Source: Rebecca billardiae RCC1528
Taxonomy: Eukaryota; Haptophyta
DNA length: 64,000 bases
NCBI GenBank assembly: GCA_965240325.2
Contig: OZ251250.1
Location: forward strand, 744,001-808,000
Reading direction: 5' to 3'
Part shown: positions 19,718-30,221 of the stretch, one piece after another
Layout: each line of letters starts with the position of its first letter
Position numbering within the stretch: position 1 is the stretch's first letter
Notes under the pieces: generated by a model
The model's database searches: none
The model's input: the letters and a program-made list of their open reading frames with translations, nothing else
What the model was told of the DNA's origin: nothing
Program-made: the position numbers and the translations under genes

Positions 19718-22505
19718 CCCTGTCCTCTGACCCTGTCCTCTGACCTGTCCTCTGAGTCACACTCGTCAGAGCCGGAGCCGAGCGCCTGCTCGGCCGTGGC
19801 CCGTGTGCGCTCAGAGGTTTAGCTCGGCGCGGGCGCGGGGTGCCGTGGGCGACTGAGCGGAAGCGGGTGGCTGGCTCGCTAAGCCACCGGCCGTGATGGC
19901 TGTCCGAACAGCTTGATGCTGCTACTCCGAGGCGGCGCGTCCCGGGCCCGGCCTCCCCCGGGCCCGGGCGGGATCCGGTCGTTGGGCCCCCGCGTGGCAA
20001 CGCCGGCGCTCGCAGATCGGGAGGCCGAGCCCGAGCCAGGCGACGGACCGGGGAGATGCAGTCAATACTCAATGTCATGCAGCTGTCCATCCGTACTACC
20101 GTAGCACTGAGTCAGTGACTGAGTCGGTCACGCCGTCGACGCGGTTGGCGGGTTCACTCAGTAGGTGGGTCCCTGGCGATTTTCCAGCGTTCTTTTAAAC
20201 ATTTACCGGGTTTTCTCGCCGGATTTCTTTTCGCGCGGGGCGCGGCTCGGGAAAATCGCCGGGCCGCCGGCCGAGGTCCGATCTGAACGCTCCCGACGAT
20301 GTCGGAGCGCCTTCTCCAGCGCGACCGAGCCGCCGTGTGTCGGGTAGACCACAGCCAACACCTATCGCGCGCTCGAGCGCTTTGCGCGTGCTCACGGATG
20401 GGATCCGTGGTCACACATCCCCCGCCTGGCACGTGCCCGCATGTTTGACTCTCGCCCGGCTAGACGCGTACAGACAACTTGAATCGATCGGCGGGTGTTC
20501 GACCCGTGCCTTCGAGCAGGGTCAGTTTTTGCCACATGCGGGTCAGGCGACGGGAGGCATGGGCCAGTGTCGTGCACGGGCATGCTCTTGACGCTCCTGC
20601 CATCTTGAGCAGCTCAACGCACCGTGAAGGTGACATTTGGGCTGCGCGCAAGCTGCTCGTGAGAACGCACAACACTGCCAGCCCCGGGCTCTCGGGGAGT
20701 CATGTAAGCGATTGGCGACTTCCGAGAGGGCGTGTTTGGTGGGGGTTGGTACCAATCATCGACCAGCAGGCCTAGGATGGGTGCACTGAGGGCTTGGGAT
20801 GCTGAGAAGCCGCCGACTTGCCATCCGTGTGCACGATCCAGCGCCAGGAAGATCAGCAGGGCCTTTGACAGCGGCAGCAGGCGCTCAGCCATCCTTCCCT
20901 ATGCCGAGTGTGGGCATAGCCTGCGGTGCTCGAGGGTGGTCGCAGGATATGGGTCCATTCTTGACAGAACGCGGTCGCGTTGACAGGCGCGGGTGCCACC
21001 CCACGCTGTTGCTCCTGCCATCGGGTGGTCCCACTCGTTCCGCTTGTGGTCTGCGAAGACTCGTACTCAGCAACTCTACGGCTAGGCGTAGTAGCCCCCC
21101 AGACGCATGTCTGATGATTGCCCGGCACGTCCTCGTCGTCACGTTGGGTGTACTTGAGCGAGCGGAAGCCACAACGTGATGGCTAGGCCAGCAGCTCAAC
21201 CATCTGACGTCTCGCCGGCCAACTGGCTGAGTGCTCTCAGCCTAGCAGCAGCGTCGGTGAACCTATCGTATTGCTGCCTGGCGAGAAGATGGTAGGAGGC
21301 ATCGTCGGCGGCATGGGCTGCAGCTGCGGTAGTCGTGGACTGGTGGCGGCCTCACGCGGGTGGGCATACGACGACCGGTGACACGCGGAGTACGAGCACG
21401 GAAGCCGCTGAACGCGGCAAGCTCCGGCGGTGGCGTTGGCTGAGAGTCCAGCCTCGACGGCGGAGGGCTCCCGTGTGACGACGGTGGCATGCTCGGTGGC
21501 GGGCGATGGTGTGTGCCTCGGCACGCAGCCCGCCACAAACACTGCCACTCGCAGGCAGTCCGCCGGTTGCGGCCCGGGTTGCCTGTGTCCGCGTCGCTCC
21601 GGGCGCCTATTCGATGACCCAACAAACGTACCCACTTATCGGAACGAATTTGAATATATAGTGAACCGCATCCACGGCCAATATAAAGTGGGTAACACTC
21701 GTACTATATACGGGTAAGTGGCTATATATAAAGTGGGTAATATGCTCGATCTTGCTGTAGTTTGTTGGAGGTATCAGCGCACAGCATAGAGCCCCACTCT
21801 TTGCTTCATAAAATGGTTCGGTCGGGTGTCAACGGTTGCCAATAAGTCATTCCGATCGCATGTCGCCATCTAGCCACCATAACCATGAAGTAACGCTTAG
21901 CAAAATCTCTATGTGACACTACTGGCGCGGCGCGCGCGCGCTCGGCCGCGCGACGGCACGTCGGCACGCGGAGTAGGTTTTGAGGTCGAAACTTTTGCTC
22001 CGCCCCGATGGGACGCATTTATAGCGTCGATTCTGGGTGAGAGACAAAATCTAGGACGTCATTCTGAGTGCGCCAGAATATCGCCCCAGTTGGGAGGGAC
22101 CCACCTACGGGTTGTGTAGTACAGCTTCGAGTTCGAAGTTCGATCCGCTCCCTCTGCCTCTGGCGTTAGACGTCAGCGCAGCCGCGGCCACATGACTCAC
22201 TCACATGATGATGCCATATGTGTCCACAGACTGTTAAGGAACGACGTCTTAGCAGCCTGTCTGCACGAAAGACGTACAGGTACAGTCTTCGGATCCAGAC
22301 CCGCACAGCCGAGCAGTCAATTCAATAATCATTGAGTGAATCATCGTTGATCGATAGGCAGAGACTCAGAGTCATTGTCATCAGAGAAACTTCATTCAGG
22401 GCGACTTTTTGGCTTTTCGGCCGTACGCGACCAAAAACAATAATTGCACGCCTCGGCGCGCCGCGGTGGGCACGCGGCCCGAGCGCGGCGCCGACCCGCT
22501 TGCTG
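19718..22505. other. 2.8-kb gene-poor region
   Basis: The longest stretch without a supported gene. A short tandem CCCTGTCCTCTGA motif (about 19728-19755) follows the isocitrate dehydrogenase stop. From about 20360 to 21640 the composition becomes more balanced, with several short minus-strand open frames (for example 20892-20614 and 21635-21237) that I do not recognise and cannot join into a gene. At 21627-21740 short AAGTGGGT motifs occur in both orientations. The last few hundred bases are AT-richer and precede the oxygenase gene. Confidence 0.5.
21627..21740. repeat. Short direct and inverted AAGTGGGT repeats in AT-rich DNA
   Basis: TATAAAGTGGGTAA occurs at 21682-21695 and again exactly at 21727-21740. 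A related GGGTAAGTGG lies between them (21712-21721) and an inverted GTACCCACTTA sits at about 21628-21638. The function is unknown; a transposon end or a protein-binding cluster would both fit. Confidence 0.65.
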
Positions 22506-23912
22506 ATGCCGCGCCCGACGAAGCGCCGCCGCGCGCGCGAGGGCCCGTCCGACTCGTCCTCCTCGCCCGCCTCCTCCTCGGACGACGAGGCGGAGGGCTC
22601 CTCCTCCGCCTCCTCCTCCGACGAGGCCGAGCCCCTCGAGCTCGACCTCGACGAGGATGGCCGCCCGGTCGGCGTGACGGGCGTGGGCGCGGGCGGCGCG
22701 TTCAGCTTCCGCGCGTACGACGCGTTCCTGGCGTTGGACGCGGAGCAGCTCGCGGCGGCGCGGCGCGCGTGCGCGCAGGCCTTCTCCGCGCGCGAGGCGC
22801 GGCGCGGCGCGTACTCGAAGGGCGCCACCTTCTGGCTGCCAGCCACGCGCATGCGGCAGCCGGGGGCGGGCGCGGGCGCGGGCGCCGCCGGCGCCGAGCC
22901 GCCCGCCGAGCTCTCGCCGCTCGAGCGGCTGGCGCGCCACGTGTTCGAATTCCACACGCGCGGCCTCGGCTTCGACGCGCGCTGCTCCGGCGCCGAGTGG
23001 TGGACGATGGTGATCGGCGCCTCGCGCGACGCGGTCGGGCTGCACTGGGATCGAGATTACAATCTCGAGGCCGACCACGGCGTGAACGTGCACCCGGCGT
23101 TCGCGACGGTGACGTACCTGAGCGACGTGGGGCACCCGACGGTGATCCTCGAGAACGCCGCGCCCGTGCTCGCCACCGACCCGCCGCCCGCCGGCGCGCG
23201 CGCGGTGCACGTCGCGTGGCCGCGCGCTGGCAAGCACGTTTCCTTTGACGGCCGCTGGCTGCACGGCGTCCCGGGCGGCGTGCCCGCCGCGCGGCCGGGC
23301 TCGGAGGAGGAGCTGCGCGTGACGTTCCTGGTGAACGTGTGGCTCAACCACGTGCCCGCCTCCGCGGTCGAGCCGCCGCGCCGCGCGCTGCGCGGCGGCG
23401 CCACGCCGCGGCCGCGCGCGCTGCGCTTTCACGGCGGCGGCGTCGGCGCGGCGCGGCGCGCGCGCTGGGTGCGGCGCGTCGCGCGTCGGCCGCTGCCGCC
23501 GCCGCCGCCGCTGCTGCTCGTGCTCGACACGCACGCCGACACCGAGCGGCGGCGCAACTCGGTGGACGAGGTGCGCTGTGCCCCGTCCGCCGACGCGCTG
23601 TACGCGTACCAGTCCGACGACGCCAACGATGAGCCGACCGCCGCGCCGCGCGCGTCCGAGCTCACGGCACGCGACTGGCGTGTGTACACCGACCAGGGTG
23701 TGACGGCCGAGGGCGCGCAGCTGCGCGCGCGCGTGCGGCTGCCGCTCACGCGGCTGCGCGCGCTCGCGACGGACCGCGGCGCGGGCGGCGCTTCGAGCGC
23801 GTCGCTGCTGCTCAGCCCGGGCGACGTGGCGGTGGGGGCCGTGCCGGTCGACCGCCGAGCCCGAGCGTGGGCGCCGCCGGCGGACAAGAAGGCGGCTCGT
23901 GCTGAAGAATGA
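22506..23912 (+). CDS. 2-oxoglutarate-Fe(II) oxygenase-like protein
   Basis: Single exon, 468 aa. After a basic, Ser/Asp/Glu-rich N-terminus, residues about 145-280 carry a double-stranded beta-helix oxygenase core. Metal ligands are H180-x-D182 ('GLHWDRDYNL') and distal H253 ('DGRWLHGVPGG'), with the 2-oxoglutarate-binding Arg as R271 ('LRVTFLVNVWL'). The C-terminal 190 residues are Arg/Pro-rich and unassigned. No signal peptide; the Lys/Arg cluster after the start (MPRPTKRRRAR) could be a nuclear signal. The substrate is unknown. The ATG at 22506 was chosen because GC content and coding character begin there; the frame is open back to an ATG at 22332 in less GC-rich DNA. Confidence 0.8.
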   Translation: MPRPTKRRRAREGPSDSSSSPASSSDDEAEGSSSASSSDEAEPLELDLDEDGRPVGVTGVGAGGAFSFRAYDAFLALDAEQLAAARRACAQAFSAREARRGAYSKGATFWLPATRMRQPGAGAGAGAAGAEPPAELSPLERLARHVFEFHTRGLGFDARCSGAEWWTMVIGASRDAVGLHWDRDYNLEADHGVNVHPAFATVTYLSDVGHPTVILENAAPVLATDPPPAGARAVHVAWPRAGKHVSFDGRWLHGVPGGVPAARPGSEEELRVTFLVNVWLNHVPASAVEPPRRALRGGATPRPRALRFHGGGVGAARRARWVRRVARRPLPPPPPLLLVLDTHADTERRRNSVDEVRCAPSADALYAYQSDDANDEPTAAPRASELTARDWRVYTDQGVTAEGAQLRARVRLPLTRLRALATDRGAGGASSASLLLSPGDVAVGAVPVDRRARAWAPPADKKAARAEE

Positions 23913-24169
23913 CACCGCCGCCGCCGCGCGTCGGGACTATATATATATATACACACACGATAAAAGTATAGTATAACAGCAGATGATTTATATTGCGCTG
24001 GCGGCAAATAATATCGGCATCATCAGCAGCAATAATATAATATATGAGTAGTATATTAAAATTTATATAATAATATATATACTATATATATACGGACTAC
24101 TACTACGGTACATACTCGCTAATCCTGGCTGTAAGTGCAAGTGTAGCAGCAGTAGTCTACGGTGCATCA
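23913..24169. repeat. AT-rich spacer with (TA)n/(CA)n microsatellites
   Basis: Lies between the convergent 3' ends of the oxygenase (+) and MYND (-) genes. TATATATATATACACACACG is at about 23939, followed by further TA-rich runs to about 24095. It contrasts sharply with the flanking GC-rich exons. Confidence 0.85.
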
Positions 24170-26358
24170 CTAGCAGTCGTCTGATGAGCCGTCCTCGTCG
24201 TCGAACTCATCGCCGACGTCACCGGGCCGCCGGCTGTCGTCAAAGTCGATCGTGGTCTCGTCGAGCTTGCGCTGCTTGCGCGCGGCGCGCGTGGGCACGC
24301 GCTCGACCGCCTCCCGGCACGGCCCGCGCACGTCGCAGTTGTCCACCAGCTCGTTGCCCGCCAGCCAGACCTCGCCGCGCCGCGCCTCGTCGAGTCGCGT
24401 GCATGCCGCCATCGCGGCGCGCAGCGTGCCAGACAGCGGCACGCGGTCCGGCCGGATCACGTCGTCCAGGTCGGGCCTGCGCTCGCGCGCGACGGCGTGG
24501 CCGTAGTTGCGCCGGAAGCGGCAGTTGGTGACGCGCGCCTCGAGCTGCCCAAGGACGTGCACCACGCCGTGCCCCGCGCGCGCCATCGTGTCGTTGTCGC
24601 CGCGGCAGTTGCGCAGGAACGCGCAGCACTCGACCTCGTGCGAGACCGGCCACTCCGACGGCGGCGGCACGCGCAGCGCGCCAAGCTGCACGCCGATCAC
24701 CTCCTCCGGGTCGCTCGGCGAGAAGGGGAGGCGCACGAGGAAGCGCGGCGGCTCGGCGTCGCCCGGCTTGGGACCGACGTAGATACCGCGCTGCTCGTTG
24801 AGCTCAGGCCGCGCGCGCAGCCCCGCGAGCGAGACCGTCGCGCCCGGCTGCGGCGGCGCGCTCGGCGGCTGCGCGTCGCCGGCCAGTAGCTCGTGCATGG
24901 TCGGGGGGAGGGCGTGGGCGAGCAGGTGGATCGCGCCGCCGCCCGCGCGCTGGAAGGTGCAGTGCGCGGCGCGCAGCGTGGCCGAGACGGCGCGCACGCA
25001 CACGCCGCGCCCACACTCTTGGGGCTCGTCGTCGCCCTCCTCCTCCGCATCCGACGGCCACTCGCCGTCCGCCGTGCCGAGCGCCGCAAAGTCGTTGGCT
25101 TCCGCCCGCTCCTCGTCGCCATATGAGAGGTCGTAGTTATTCGTGCAGCGGAGCAGGCAGCTCTCGAGCTCGAGGTACGCCGTGCGGAGCAGCCGATCTC
25201 TCCGCTGCGCGGGCCGCGGTACGCCTGCGCGCACTTCTGCGCCTCGACCACCGCCGCGCCGGCGCCGTGCGTCGCGCCCACGATCCCGCCGGCGCACTCG
25301 GCGCGCAGGGCGAGGTGGGCGAGCCGGAGGCCGACGCGGTAGGCGGGCGCGCCCCCCTCGGCTGCGGCGGCGAGGGCTTCAAACGGCATGCCCTCCGGCT
25401 CCGTCGTCAGCCTGACCACCGCCGGGTCGTTGAACGCAAATTTGTCCAGCTCGTCGTCGTCGTACTCGTCCGGGTCGTCGTCGAAGATGTTCACGTGGTG
25501 CGCGTGCCGGCCGATGCCGATGATCTCGACCTCGCGCCGCGGGCTGGTCGCGCTCTCGGCGTGGAAGGTCGGCGGCTGGATGAAGATGCGGTCGAAGCCC
25601 CACTCGGACGCGCAGTAGTTGCCCGGGCGCAGCAGGACGATGTCGCCGTCGCGGAAGCCCTCCTGCTTGAAGCGCGCCTTGTCCTCCTCCGAGTCCGCGC
25701 GGTAGTGGCGCCAGCCCTCGGGCAGCGGCCGCTGCCGGTCGAAATGCGCTTCGAAGCGCTCCATGAAGCTGAGGCGGCCCTCGGGCGAGTCCGAGTCGCT
25801 GATCTCATCGTGCTGTTCAAACGGCTGGTGGGGCACCGGGTTCACGATCGTACGCACGCAGAGGCGGTTCGACTCGGTGGAGAGCCCAACCCCCTGGTGG
25901 GGATCCCCGTGCACGAGCACGCGCACGCGCTCGCGCAGGGGCCGCCTGAACAGCCCGTCGTCTCGCGAGAAGCGCGCGCTCGGCGGCGGGAGCGTCGTGC
26001 GTCGCTCATGCTGGTTCCGCGTGGAGAACCAGAGGTCGAGCGGGCCGTGGCCGACGCCGGGGTGCTCGGGCGCGTGTGCAGGCACATGCGTTGCCTCCGT
26101 CGTCGTCGGATCCGCCGTCGCGGGAGCCCCCGGGCCCGCGGCGGCGCCCGGCGCCGGTGCGCGTTGCTCCTCGCCTTCGTGCTGCTGCTTGGCTCGGCAG
26201 ATGGGCTTGTGCTGCGGCCAGTGCGCTCGTTGGCAGTCCCGGCTGCAGTAGACTGCCTCCTCGCAGCCCGAGCACTTGCGCCGCTTGGTGGCCTGCTCCG
26301 TCTGCGGGCACGCCGGGTTGAAGCACCGCTTGCCGGGCTGCGTCGTCGGCGGCGCCAT
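24170..26358 (-). CDS. MYND zinc-finger protein with beta-helix-like region; one frame change
   Basis: The start at 26358 opens with a MYND zinc finger (residues about 10-52: C-x4-C, 'RRKCSGCEEAVYCSRDCQ', 'AHWPQHKPIC'), a protein-interaction finger. A Pro/Ala linker follows, then a long region with parallel beta-helix flavour ('GDIVLLRPGNYCAS', 'VEIIGIGRHAHHVNIF', 'VECCAFLRNCRGDND', 'ARVTNCRFRRNYGHA', ending SSDDC). The frame changes between about 25225 and 25190: the upstream frame reads through 'VVEAQKCAQAYRGPRSG', the downstream frame resumes at 'TAYLELESCLLRCTNNYD'. No GTGCG...CAG intron restores the frame. A 98-nt GTGCG...GAG excision (25297-25200) would, but it removes sequence that looks like a beta-helix rung. 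A one-base indel (assembly or real) is as likely. Total about 700-730 aa. Confidence 0.75.
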
Positions 26359-26764
26359 CCTGGCCACGGTGCGCCAGCGACTTAATATTAAGGGCACTTT
26401 GCGACTTGCGTCGCTTGACCGGACGGCTCAGCGCTCCCGGTTCCCGGAATGACCAGGCGCAACCGTTTCTGTGGTGAAACTCATCTGCTCGATATTCATC
26501 CAGCTGCTCCAGTGGCACTGGGATGATCAACAGCTGGGGATGAATGATTATGATAATCAAACGCTGCCGGCCAATCGGCCATAGGCGGGTTCAGGGTTGT
26601 GAATACGTGTACCCGAACGGGAACACTCATCACCACGCACTCAATTTCAAATTCACAGGCGTTACGGTGCATGCCATCTGTCATCGTCGGGACCGCGCGG
26701 CGGCGGATCGCCCCAGCCCAAAAAGCGGTCCCTCGTCGTCCGCGCGTGCACCGCACACAGCGCG
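26359..26764. promoter_or_regulatory. Shared head-to-head promoter, MYND gene / membrane protein
   Basis: The 406 bp lie between divergent starts. A CCAATCGG box lies at about 26571-26578, roughly 190 bp before the plus-strand start. The centre is AT-richer than either coding flank. Confidence 0.45.
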
Positions 26765-28219
26765 ATGTCTGCGGACGAGCAGTTGCCGTGCCCCACGTTA
26801 TTTGCGAGCTTCCCGGAATGGACGGGGGCGGAGCTCTCGGGGCGCTACGCGCTCGAGCCGGCAGACCGCCATGGCGACCCATCCTCACCCGTCTGGCGCT
26901 CCATCGACCCGTCGCAGGACGCCGCGTACATCTACTACGATCTGCGGCACAGCGCATGGCAGCTCGGTCCCGAGCCGCACGGCGCGCGCACGTACGCGCG
27001 CGCGCCATCGTACCAGATCAACCTGCCGCCCGCGACGGGCTGGGAGGTCCCGTTCCTCGGCGCCATGTGGATCACCGCGAGCCCGCACACCGGCATCGTC
27101 CCGGCGGGCGCGTGCGTCGCCAAGCCTCGCGAAGACGCGTCCATGTGGCCCGCGTGCGACACGTTCGGGCCGCGCTGGGGCGGCTGCTCGCAGCTCACGA
27201 TCAAGCGCGCGGACGGGCGCCCCCGTGGCGCGCCGCTGATCCCGGGGATGCGCCCGCCGCCCGCGTCGTGGGACGCGTGGACCATGGTCACCCCGATCGA
27301 CCTGATCAGCTCGGTGCAGTGGGTGCTCCTCCCGGACTCTGAGGGCTTCGAGCCGGCGGCGGACGCGCCCCCGGACGCGACCCCGGCGCTGAAGCACGGC
27401 AGACCGCACTACGTGTCCGCCGAGGAGGTGCTGCTGCCCTCCTCCGGCAAGCCCGCCACGCTGCACCTCTACTACATGCTGCGCTTCAACATGTGGGTCA
27501 TCGGCGCGGACGACTGCGGCTGCAACGGACTCTTCTACGCGCGCGCCGGCTCGCGCGCGCCGGTGCCGGAGGCGGTGCCGATGCGCTCGTGGCAGGTCAA
27601 AAAGTACGACGACGGCCCCGGGCGCGAGCTCGAGGCGGGCTCGTGGGTGCGCGTGCCGCTCGTGCTGCGGCTGGACGGCTGCTGCGCCGGCGCCGAGCTG
27701 AGCGCCGAGGCCAAGAACCAGACGGCTGACGAAACGGACGAAACCGGAGCGGCCGAGGCGGCGCCGATGGAGAAGGCGGCGGCGGCCGCGCCGCCGGCGG
27801 CGGGGTCGAGCGCAGGCGCGACGCCGCCGAGCGAGGTGCCGGCGGCGGTTGCGCCGCCGGCGGCGGGGTCGAGCGCAGGCGCGACGCCGCCGAGCGAGGT
27901 GGCGGCGGCCGCCGCGCCGCCGGCGGCGTGGGCGCGGTCGAGCGCACGCGCAACGGCGCCGAGCGAGATGGCGGCGGCGGCCACGCTGCCGTCGGCCGGG
28001 TTGATCGCCGGCGCAACGCCGCCGGGGGTGATGGCGGACGAGCTGCTGTCCCTGCTGCTGCTCGTGGCTGCCGTCGTGCTGCTGATCGCCGCCCTCGCCG
28101 CACGCCGAACACTGCGACCGTCCCTGCGGTGCGGCGCGAATCACGCACAGCCGGCGCGCCCCAGCCGCCGCCGGAGGTCTGCGCGCCTCGAGCTGGGCGC
28201 CGACCTGCAGCTGCTGTGA
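26765..28219 (+). CDS. Unknown protein with two WVIG-type modules, Ala-Pro repeats and a TM helix
   Basis: Single exon, 484 aa. I do not recognise a named domain. Two regions resemble each other: about 55-90 ('AAYIYYDLRHSAWQLGPEPHG') and about 235-270 ('LHLYYMLRFNMWVIGADDCG'). Both read Tyr-Tyr, a six- to eight-residue gap, Trp-x-[Leu/Ile]-Gly. Each lies in a roughly 90-residue module rich in W, Y and G, a pattern I associate with uncharacterised algal surface proteins. Residues about 337-420 hold four tandem units of about 21 residues (PPAAGSSAGATPPSEV and variants). A hydrophobic helix (about 426-448, 'LLSLLLLVAAVVLLIAALAA') and a short basic tail end the protein. There is no N-terminal signal peptide, so it may be tail-anchored. 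Confidence 0.7.
   Translation: MSADEQLPCPTLFASFPEWTGAELSGRYALEPADRHGDPSSPVWRSIDPSQDAAYIYYDLRHSAWQLGPEPHGARTYARAPSYQINLPPATGWEVPFLGAMWITASPHTGIVPAGACVAKPREDASMWPACDTFGPRWGGCSQLTIKRADGRPRGAPLIPGMRPPPASWDAWTMVTPIDLISSVQWVLLPDSEGFEPAADAPPDATPALKHGRPHYVSAEEVLLPSSGKPATLHLYYMLRFNMWVIGADDCGCNGLFYARAGSRAPVPEAVPMRSWQVKKYDDGPGRELEAGSWVRVPLVLRLDGCCAGAELSAEAKNQTADETDETGAAEAAPMEKAAAAAPPAAGSSAGATPPSEVPAAVAPPAAGSSAGATPPSEVAAAAAPPAAWARSSARATAPSEMAAAATLPSAGLIAGATPPGVMADELLSLLLLVAAVVLLIAALAARRTLRPSLRCGANHAQPARPSRRRRSARLELGADLQLL
27775..28032 (+). repeat. Four tandem ~63-bp coding repeats
   Basis: Near-identical units containing GGGTCGAGCGCAGGCGCGAC in the first two copies and diverged forms in copies 3 and 4. 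They encode the Ala-Pro-Ser repeats of the membrane protein. Confidence 0.8.
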
Positions 28220-28692
28220 GCATGGAGAGATGCCAGTGGCAACGGTCGGGGGCGCGGCGTCGGCCACGGCCAGCACGGCGGGGGCTGCCGCGCACCGAAG
28301 TCCGAACGCTCCGCCTGAGCCCTGACGCCTCCGGCTCCGCCGCCGGCCGCACCTCGCCCTCGGCCTCGCGCCCCCGACAGGCGGCCCGATCAGCGGCAAC
28401 CTTCATTTCTTCCCTTCCGATTATTCCTTTGATTGCAAGCTACGCTCGTTATCCGCATCAGCAACCGGCCTGCGACGGGCATCTCTCAGAGTCTGATCCC
28501 AGCAACTCAATCTGTCGGCGACGTCGTGGCTAACTAACGCCAACGGTCGTCACGCCCAAAGTCCAATAAAGAAATAGATGACGCCGGGCAGCCCTTGCGT
28601 TGGGTTTTTCGGGGGGCGCCCCCCCCCGACGAGGCGATTAACAACGACGGCATTCGAATAAATCCCGCCGGTCGCGCGAGCAGGCTCGCAGC
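28220..28692. other. Intergenic, no gene seen
   Basis: The 473 bp lie between the membrane-protein stop and the aquaporin start. There is a C-rich run at about 28617-28626 (GGGGGCGCCCCCCCCCGACG). No clear TATA or CCAAT box. Confidence 0.45.
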
Positions 28693-29589
28693 ATGCCCGC
28701 GCCGTGGCTGCCGCTGGTCGCGCTCGCCCTCTTCAAGTCCGGCCGGGGGCCGCCGCCGCTCGCACCTCCGAGCAGGGCGCCGCCGCCGCTCAGGCAGGGC
28801 GTATCGATGGCCTCTGACCCCGCCGCCGACGCCGCCGCCACCGAGGCGCTTCTCCCGCAGCACGCCGTCGCAGCGTCAGCGGCGCCGTCGCTGCCGCGCG
28901 AGCTAGCAGGGGAGGCTGTCGGCACGTTCGTGCTGATGGTGCTCGGCGGCGGCGTGCTGTGCACGGCGCAGCTGAGTCCACTCGCCGTCGACCTCTTCCA
29001 CGTCGCTGTCGCGTGGGGTGCCTCCGTCACCGTCGCCATCGCCGTGTGCGGCGGCGCGTCCGCATCCCACTTCAACCCCGCCGTCACCGTCGCCATGGCG
29101 ACCTTCAACGGCTTCCCGCGGCGCAAGCTGGCGCCGTACGTGTGCGCGCAGCTGCTCGGCGCGACGTTGGCCTCGCTGCTCCTCGCGCTCACCTGGCGCG
29201 CCGCGCTCGCCTCCGCCGACCACCTCCCCTTTGCCCTCGCGTTTGGCGACGCACCCGGCGCTGCGGTCGCGCGCTCGTGGCTCGACGCGGCTTGCACGGA
29301 GGCGTGGGCGACGGCGCTGCTGGTGTACGCGATCCTCGCGGTGCCGGCCGGCCCGGCGAAGCCCGCGCTGATCGGCGCGACGGTGACCATGCTCATCCTC
29401 GCCGTCGGCGCGCTCACAGGCGCATGCCTCAACCCGGCGCGCGATCTCGGGCCCAGACTGGTGGCGGCCGCGTGGCGGCTGGGGCCGCCCGCCGCGCGCA
29501 GCTGCGCGCAGTCGGCGGCGTACTGCGTCGGCCCGCTGGTGGGCGGGCTGCTCGGCGGCGCGGCCCACTGGCTGGTCTCGCGGCTCTGA
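28693..29589 (+). CDS. Aquaporin / aquaglyceroporin (MIP family)
   Basis: Single exon, 298 aa, six hydrophobic segments plus two NPA half-helices. The first NPA is at 128-130 in 'SASHFNPAVTVAM', the second at 247-249 in 'GACLNPARDLGPR'. The Asp directly after NPAR (D251) is the hallmark of glycerol-conducting GlpF-like members, so transport of glycerol or other small neutral solutes as well as water is plausible. The N-terminal 70 residues are a Pro/Ala extension. The first ATG begins a weakly hydrophobic segment; a second in-frame ATG at 28807 would remove 38 residues and still leave the whole channel. Membrane location (plasma membrane or internal) cannot be decided. Confidence 0.93.
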   Translation: MPAPWLPLVALALFKSGRGPPPLAPPSRAPPPLRQGVSMASDPAADAAATEALLPQHAVAASAAPSLPRELAGEAVGTFVLMVLGGGVLCTAQLSPLAVDLFHVAVAWGASVTVAIAVCGGASASHFNPAVTVAMATFNGFPRRKLAPYVCAQLLGATLASLLLALTWRAALASADHLPFALAFGDAPGAAVARSWLDAACTEAWATALLVYAILAVPAGPAKPALIGATVTMLILAVGALTGACLNPARDLGPRLVAAAWRLGPPAARSCAQSAAYCVGPLVGGLLGGAAHWLVSRL

Positions 29590-30221
29590 CACCGCGGCCC
29601 GAGGTGCTCGGGTTATCCGGCTCGCGGCGGCCGCCGCCCGATCAATCTGATTGAGTGCATCTCCGGGCATCATCTCCGCCTCCGGCGGATGACTCGTCAC
29701 TCGCCGTCTCGCGTAGTGCCGAGTGCGCAAGGCCCGCAAGGATGAACTACGACGACTGACTGCACAGCACATATATCAGCTACTACTACGACAACTGACA
29801 CTGCTGACATCATCAGTAAGCCGCGCACTCAGCTGAGACGCGCCAGAGCAGTCTACCCCGTGGGCGTTACGACTTAGTCTTACACGGTTACGAGCGCCAG
29901 CGGGGCAGCGGGCGACTCGGAGCCGCCCTGAGCACCGCCAGCGGCGGTGGGCATGCTGGGCATCATCACGCGCGACTGTATATAGCAGTCGTACATGCTG
30001 ACTGGCGTGTCAGTGTGAGACAGTGTGCGCGGCACTGTCAAGTGTCAGGCCCACTGCGCTGCGTTAGCGTAGCCGGCAGCGCCGGCGCAGCTAGCAACGG
30101 GGCCCGTCGCTTCGTCTGCTGCGAGCGCTCCGACCAAGCGTCCGTGTGCCATCACGCGCGGGGAGCCACCGCCACCGACTAGTTCCGTTAGTAGCGCGTG
30201 GCGGCGGGGACCGTCTGTCCA
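29590..30221. other. Intergenic between convergent genes
   Basis: The 632 bp lie between the 3' ends of the aquaporin (+) and lipase (-) genes. Repetitive ACTACTACGACAACTGACAC-type low-complexity DNA is at about 29775-29800. No gene seen. Confidence 0.5.
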
